64,000 bases of DNA from Lyophyllum atratum (taxonomy: Eukaryota; Basidiomycota; Agaricomycetes; Agaricales; Lyophyllaceae): the NCBI GenBank assembly GCA_014905825.1, contig JACGCN010000011.1, positions 744,001 through 808,000 on the forward strand. Direction: 5' to 3'. Positions 58,744-64,000 of the stretch are shown piece by piece (the first letter of the stretch is position 1; every line of letters begins with the position of its first letter). Made by a program: the position numbers and the translations under genes. The notes under the pieces were generated by a model, which saw only the letters and a program-made list of their open reading frames with translations, searched no databases and was not told the origin of the DNA.

Positions 58744-59623
58744 ATGACACGACCACGAAGTCCACTCCCAGACGAGGAAGACGATCTGTATTCCTATTTC
58801 AACAAGAGTGTATCTGCAGTGCAAGACCATGCCGACCAGTAACGGCCAAGTCCTCAAGTTCGCTCTCCCATATTGACTCAAAATTGAGGATTTCAGCTTC
58901 GAGCAAGAATACGCGCGACCTGCTCTTAGAGCGGTCCAGGAATTCTTTGACGAACATGCTATAACTGCTGTGAGTGGACTTGACTTGTGCTTGACTGAGC
59001 TTGACTGACAGACTATGTGATCGCCAGACATTCATCGTGATACTTTCGTTCTTGAGCTTCATTCCTGTGGCCTCATTTTTGTAAGCACACTCTATTCTGA
59101 AAAAAGAGATGAGCAGCTTATTCAGATTCAGAGGACTCTCCTTGTTTGCTGTCGCCTCGATCACCATTTTAGCAGTGGCTTCGGCTATTATCATTTCAGC
59201 AGGCATAGTGTTGACTCTATGTACGCTGAAAGCCCTCTTGTCAATTCCTTCATATACTTATCGTCTCATCTAGTGACCATTTTGGTCCTGACTCTTCTGG
59301 CGGCGCTTGCCGCGTCTGCGGTCCTCACACTGTCGGGCATATCGCTCTATTCCTTCGCATCTCTCCTGAACGAGGTTCGGACGAATGGGCGTACGGGCAT
59401 ATCCAAGTGGATTGGGCACATGTCGGACCTTCTTTTCGGCAATCTTCCAACCCAATTCAGCACGCCGAGCAGTGACAGACAGGACGCTTGGATCGACGAG
59501 GAACTTGAAGATGTCGAGGTTAAAGTTGAGCCCGTGGTCAAGGATGAAGACGATGATACTCCGTTCTTTGGGTCTGAGCAGGATCCCTCGACAAGCGAGT
59601 TGAGGCCAAGAATCCTAGCCTGA
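58744..59623 (+). CDS. Promethin/LDO-like membrane protein
   Basis: Five exons, 58744-58838, 58897-58969, 59028-59080, 59126-59220 and 59274-59623, give 221 aa with a closed frame. A soluble amphipathic N-terminus (DDLYSYFNKSVSAVQDHADH, FEQEYARPALRAVQEFF) precedes four closely spaced hydrophobic stretches (about residues 56-155), including TFIVILSFLSFIPVASFL, GLSLFAVASITILAVASA, LTILVLTLLAALAASAVLTL and GISLYSFASLL. The acidic C-terminus is hydrophilic. This layout matches promethin/LDAF1 and yeast LDO proteins, which act with seipin at lipid-droplet formation sites on the ER. Call rests on topology and weak sequence resemblance, so other small ER membrane families remain possible. Confidence 0.55.
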
Positions 59624-60149
59624 TATCATGCTTTTATTTGTCGGTTCATTCGTTGCTGTTCTTATTGTACCTACGTTTCCGCTTTCCTTGCATTGCCTCA
59701 CTAATACCTAGACCACGGGGACATACATTTTCCTCTGAAGTTGTCAAGCCTCACGTGACCATACTAATGATATCGTATCGCCCCATGGCTACTGGAGATG
59801 CCATGGCACAACGGTCGTTTGGGTTTTCAATAAGAAGATGCCGCAGCAAGGCCTCCCTGATATTGATGTAGTGCGACATGATTGGGACGATGTCGACCTA
59901 GTCTGGAAGGGTACGAAGGAAAAGAGCCGCATACTGGCTATTGAATTAAGATCGTGATTTGGTGGTATCAGGGCCATGATCCTCGAAATAGCCCGTGTTC
60001 GACGGGAATAAGGTCCCGCACTCCCGTCTTTGTTCTCGAATCATTCGGGAGCTACCATCCCCGGGGAACATCGGCCTAGGCCCACAATGCCCCTGCACAT
60101 CATTTGCAACGCAGAGCGCCCGACGTCCTACTTTGACTTCTCAAGCATC
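59624..60149. other. Convergent intergenic spacer
   Basis: 3' flanks of the promethin-like and GT8 genes. No feature recognised. Confidence 0.5.
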
Positions 60150-61281
60150 CTAGCTTCCCTGATAACAAACTTCCATCTTGCCGCGAACCTCCAGCATCAT
60201 CCGCTCATAAGCCTCTCGCCACCAACCCACCTCCTCTGCGAACAACCCACCGCGGCGCCCCGCAGCCTGATCCATGAAATGCCGCAGCTCTTCCTCCGTT
60301 AAGAGCTTTGGATCGGAGGAGTTCTCGTCCACGAATGGTTTCGTGAGCGTATAGTGCACGATCCGTATCTCGTCCTTCATGCCCTTCCACATCGCGGAAC
60401 TTGTCTCCTTTATCGCGAGATTGGCGTTGTACGCGTATGGGAGTCGGAGAACGGTGGCGGAGAAGAAGAGATTTAGGAAGGACTGCTCTGCTTGTTCCAG
60501 GGGGTATTTGGCGATCTCTAGCTTTTTCTTCATTGTATCCAGCACTTCTGTCGAGGGCCGATACACGAGAACCCCCGCGTTAAAGTTGACAGTGAATCCG
60601 CGTTTGTCTCCGTAGATGTCTGGTACAGCTGCGAAGTTGAAGGGCAGGTCAAAGAGCTCGTCAAAGTTCTTCAGTACGAGCGTGTCGGCGTCCAGGTAGA
60701 CGGCTTGCTCAATACCGTGTTTATCCAGGCCCCATATGTTCAACTTTGTATACTGGTCATAGAAACGGTGGAAGATGCCCTTGCCATGGTGGGGCGGAGG
60801 AATAAAGGGCACGGCGATGGGCTCCCAGCCAACTGCCCGTGTTATGCAAAGCGCCTTTTCTGATATGCGTCCCGCGAGATGCGGCAGAAGCAGGCGTCCG
60901 GTGACGTTCGCCTTGCGTACGGAATGGCCCAGGACGGCTACGCCTATTGCGTACGAGTCGCTGTATAACGTCGAAACGATCGCGCGCTTATCATGTGCTG
61001 CGGGGAGGTGTCCTGATACCAGAGGTGTGGGGTCACTTGCATCAAACTCACTCTCAGTGAGGAGCAGCCGAAGTTATGATTACAACTCACAGATACTGAT
61101 AGTTTACCAACGGGCTATAGGGCACCCATCCATAAAAGAGCCGCCCAACCCAAAACAACACACCACATGTTACGACCGCCGTGGCAGCGAGGCCCAGCCA
61201 TCTAGGACCCCGGCCTCGCTGCTTTGGGTTTTGGCTCATAGGAACAGGCGAGTAGGCATAGTTTCGTAGGAAGGAGGCCAT
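60150..61281 (-). CDS. Glycosyltransferase family 8 (glycogenin-like), type II membrane protein
   Basis: 363 aa from exons 61281-61091 and 61050-60150. GT8 enzymes transfer a sugar from a UDP-sugar with retention, needing Mn2+. A short cytosolic tail is followed by one membrane anchor (about residues 29-50, WLGLAATAVVTCGVLFWVG), so the catalytic part faces the Golgi or ER lumen. Motifs: IVSTLYSDSYAIGVAVLGHS at the start of the fold, QAVYLDADTLVLKNFDELF with the DxD metal site (D-A-D), and FTVNFNAGVLVYRPS. Also present are EQSFLNLFF and RIVHYTLTKP. Complete and in frame. Donor UDP-sugar and acceptor unknown; the nearby UGD at 9-11 kb makes UDP-sugars but is not linked by position. Confidence 0.88.
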
Positions 61282-62067
61282 GAAGAGGTCGTGAAGCGGA
61301 GAGATCGCAAGCCTTTCAATGTCTCGCTCTTCAAGACGTTATGAAGGGAAACTGGGTATCAGGTTTCGTCACCAATCATCAGTGAGTACCAGGGTCTGCT
61401 CGTCCTGATGGAGGTAGAGGGAACGCAGCAGACTGCGGCCCATGGTTTGGCGCCGCCGGTACGTAAGGCCTCGTTACAATGTCTTCTGTCCAACGAAGGT
61501 TAGTCCAAGGATCAATGAAGAGTCAGTGATCAAGAAGTCTGATCGTATGAATGGCCAGCGCGGGGAGCACGAGGCTACAAGCATGGGGTTGGTAGTTGGT
61601 TGTCGGGGTTCGAGTCCAGGATATAGGGGAAGACGATTGCAAAGGATATCATATTGGACGCTGACTAAGCAGACACAAGTGAGGAGGCAAATAATTCGAG
61701 TGTAAGGAACGCAAGGCTGAGTCTGGGTAATACCAAGGTAATACAAGTACGGTGCACATCTTCATAAACGGGCGGTATATGGCAACCATTCCAGAGACCA
61801 GACGCAAACTGGGGATCGAGGATTGAAAAGGCACGAAAGGTGGCCTTGGTGGGTGGTGCCAGTGGGTGGTACCAGTGGCCTCGAAGCCACGTGGAAGAGA
61901 CGAGACAGGGAAATATGACACCAGCCATACGTCGGTAAGCGGTCTCAAGAAGGGACGTGACGAGCTCGGTCGCCAAAGGACTCATGGATGCCAGACAGTA
62001 TCCGGAGCGTCGAGTATGCGTCATGGTGGTTCGGAATGCAGCGTGCACAGAACAAAATCACGGGTCA
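61282..62067. other. Intergenic between GT8 and UPF3
   Basis: GT8 promoter and UPF3 3' flank. A GGTTCGAGTCC (B-box-like) string at about 61605 is not accompanied by a foldable tRNA. No gene supported. Confidence 0.5.
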
Positions 62068-63774
62068 TCATCCTCCGCGAACTGGTGCGTCCTGATTTCC
62101 ACCACCACGGCCTCTCCCCCGTCCCCGCCTGCCGCCCCGTCCACCTCCCCCACCACCGGCACCGGCACCCCTGTTCGACGGCACGCCTTCTTGGTGTGAG
62201 GTACCATTTAGAGGTGTAGCGGCCGCTGCAGCAGTCGATGGAGGCTGCAATATCACAGGAACCTTGGGAGGAGGCGCATTCGAGCCCGCAGGAGCTGCAC
62301 CACCGCCGGCCTCTTTGGGATTCCTCGCCCGCCGAGGTGATGGGGGTGCAGGTTTGGCAGCAGCAGGCGGCGGGGGACCTGCAGGGCCAGCACCTCCCTG
62401 CGCTTCCTTCTCGCGTTCCCGCTCGCGGCGAGACTTACGATCGCCTCCAGCACCAACCCCCGCCCCGCTCAGAGCAGCCTCAAACTGGCGGGATGCAAGA
62501 CCAATGACGGGTCGTGCTCTGCGTGGGGGTGCCGCAGGTGCGGCACCGCCTTGCACACCGGGTACAGGGGCTGGAGCCTGTGCTATGACGGGGGAAGCTG
62601 CTGGTGTCGTCGCGATGGGTGCGGGGGGAGGCTTAGGGCCACCTTGAGGAAGCTTGGCGGGTGCAGCGGGCTTGGGTGCCCGGGGAGGCTTCGGCGATTT
62701 GGGGCCGGCATGCGATGGACCTGGGGCTGCTGCGGGAATTTTTATTGTGTTGGCGGTTGCAGGAGGAGGCTTCTGAGCTGCGGATGGGACGGATAGTGGA
62801 GCTTGTTTCTTCAGTCCTTTCTTGCTACTGCTGGGGCTGGGCTCGGCCGGTTTCTGTGGGAGAGCGCCTTTCTTCTTGGGCTCCTCCTTGCGAGGGGAGG
62901 CAAGGATGGTGGCGTCCTTGTAGTGAGCGTGGTTACGGAGTATGGCTTCCTTGTCTTTATGTGCAGATTTCTCCGCCTTGAGGGCTTCGAGCAGAGGGGT
63001 GGTCTTGGGTGGTGGGGCTGGCTGGCTGGCAGCAACTGCGTGATGGTTGACTTGAGAGTCAATACTTCGCTGAAATTGATGGAATACATACCAAGAATTT
63101 CGATGGATATAGGTTCAGCATTAGTCGTAGATTTCAACGACTCGATGAAGGAAATATAGTCCTCGTCTGCATACGATATTGTCATGAGCAACGGAGACAC
63201 TAGCTGGACTTGCACAGCACAATTTACCTTTCTCGATTGTTGCATTCCTCGCATCTACTTTCTTCTTATCCGATGGGACCTTCTGATACGGAGCAAATTC
63301 CACGACGGCCTGGTATTCACTCCCTGGAGAGTACAATATTCAATCCTCCGACGAAACACCACCACATAATCGCTCATACCTGTCTTATCTCGGAACAAAT
63401 GTCCGTCGTATTCTCTGCTGAACAGCGCTAGTTGTTCTTCATCCTTAAAAGCAATATATGCACGCGAGGGTATGCTCTCCTTGTTCAACCTGCCCACCAA
63501 CACCGTCACGAATCAGCCACAGCTGGCCTAACACTAACAACGCCTAGACGCACCGTTTCCTTAGTTTTCCGAGATAATACGATTTCCACGTAACAGTATC
63601 CTCCGTAACCCAAGTACCCACACTTCCCCAGAAGACGTCTTCAGGCAGATTGGGCGGCAGTCTGCGCACAACGGTCTTGAGACGCTCTGAGACAGGGGCT
63701 TGCTTCAGATTGCGCTCACGCTCCTTCTTAACTTTCATAGGCGAGGTCTTGACCGTCGCCGTCATGGTCGACAT
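62068..63774 (-). CDS. UPF3: Nonsense-mediated decay factor UPF3
   Basis: UPF3 links the exon-junction complex or terminating ribosomes to UPF2/UPF1 in nonsense-mediated mRNA decay. The start MSTMTATVKTSPMKVKKERE leads to the Smg4/UPF3 RRM-like domain: LKTVVRRLPPNLPEDVFWGS, SIPSRAYIAFKDEEQLALF, YDGHLFRDKTG, YQAVVEFAPYQKVPSDKKK and DEDYISFIESL. At least four introns split this domain. The C-terminal 300 residues are Pro/Ala-rich and basic, with RRAR and RREREREKE blocks, and end in an RGG-type tail (RGGRRGRGRGRGGGN) suited to RNA binding. A small upstream exon starting at ATG 63894 (MSVIK) can be spliced in frame and may be the true start. Confidence 0.87.
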
Positions 63775-64000
63775 TGTGGACAACGATCTGGAGAACGGTC
63801 CGAACGCTGATGAGCTCGAATGAGTCAGCTCAGTGCTCGGTCTTAACGGCGGCTATTAGAAGCGGAGCTTGAACGTACCCTTTATAACCGACATGATTTT
63901 TTTTCTTTCTACTCATCCACCTGTCTTGGTGGTATTCTTCTTTTTTGCCGGTCATCGTCGTCGTCGCAGAGCACATCCAGTGAGTTCGCCCTTTTCATTT

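Noticed and set aside
61590..61640. tRNA-like GGTTCGAGTCC string with an upstream GGCCAGCGCGGGG resembling an A box
   Set aside because: The T-stem does not pair well and no acceptor stem can be formed, so it is not called a tRNA gene.
62253..62796. Several long plus-strand open frames opposite UPF3
   Set aside because: They are shadows of the GC-rich Pro/Ala/Gly-coding part of UPF3 on the other strand.

Overview
This window is nuclear DNA of a filamentous basidiomycete, most likely an Agaricomycete. Nearly every gene is broken by introns of about 45-65 bp with GT..AG ends, a few are GC..AG, and the families are typical of that group: HsbA-like secreted proteins, F-box proteins of the 'LPAD' type, an enlarged G-alpha subunit, basidiomycete Dal5-like permeases and an MLKL_NTD-like helical protein. 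I assembled gene models by hand from reading frames, splice sites and family alignment from memory. Boundaries of multi-exon genes are my own inference.

Layout. 0-4 kb: three tandem HsbA-like secreted proteins (minus). 4.7-7.6 kb: acyl-CoA ligase with about 19 introns, including a 7-nt exon (minus). 9.0-10.9 kb: UDP-glucose 6-dehydrogenase (minus). 11.6-17.1 kb: F-box family zone with a decayed relic, a duplicated flank and two intact paralogues (plus). 17.5-23.3 kb: two tandem allantoate-permease-like MFS genes (minus); a third paralogue lies at 53.9-56.6 kb (plus). 24-27.4 kb: EMC2 and a DHH-type exopolyphosphatase (plus). 27.8-31.3 kb: a low-complexity hypothetical protein and a 481-aa G-alpha subunit (minus). 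33.5-36.2 kb: isoprenylcysteine methyltransferase (plus) and aquaporin (minus), convergent. 37.4-38.2 kb: degenerate tandem repeat of about 180 bp. 39.1-41.4 kb: amidase (plus). 42.2-43.5 kb: ISD11 and RCF1, tail to tail. 44-46.5 kb: DHA1-type MFS transporter (plus). 47.1-48 kb: MLKL_NTD-like protein (minus). 50.1-51.3 kb: bHLH factor (minus). 52.1-53.3 kb: unrecognised gene (plus). 56.8-63.9 kb: beta-lactamase-like serine hydrolase, promethin-like membrane protein (both plus), GT8 glycosyltransferase and UPF3 (both minus).

Function. The window mixes conserved housekeeping genes (UGD, EMC2, PPX1, ISD11, RCF1, UPF3, ICMT) with expanding accessory families (HsbA, F-box, Dal5-like permeases, G-alpha, MLKL_NTD-like). 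There is no obvious biosynthetic cluster, no CRISPR, and no intact transposon that I can see. The most notable signals are a string of 8-, 12- and 13-nt exons kept in all three permease paralogues, a G-alpha whose catalytic glutamine position is cysteine, an aquaporin with a possible extra C-terminal hydrophobic exon, and a compact MLKL_NTD-like protein ending in an Asn/Gly/Thr-rich tail.
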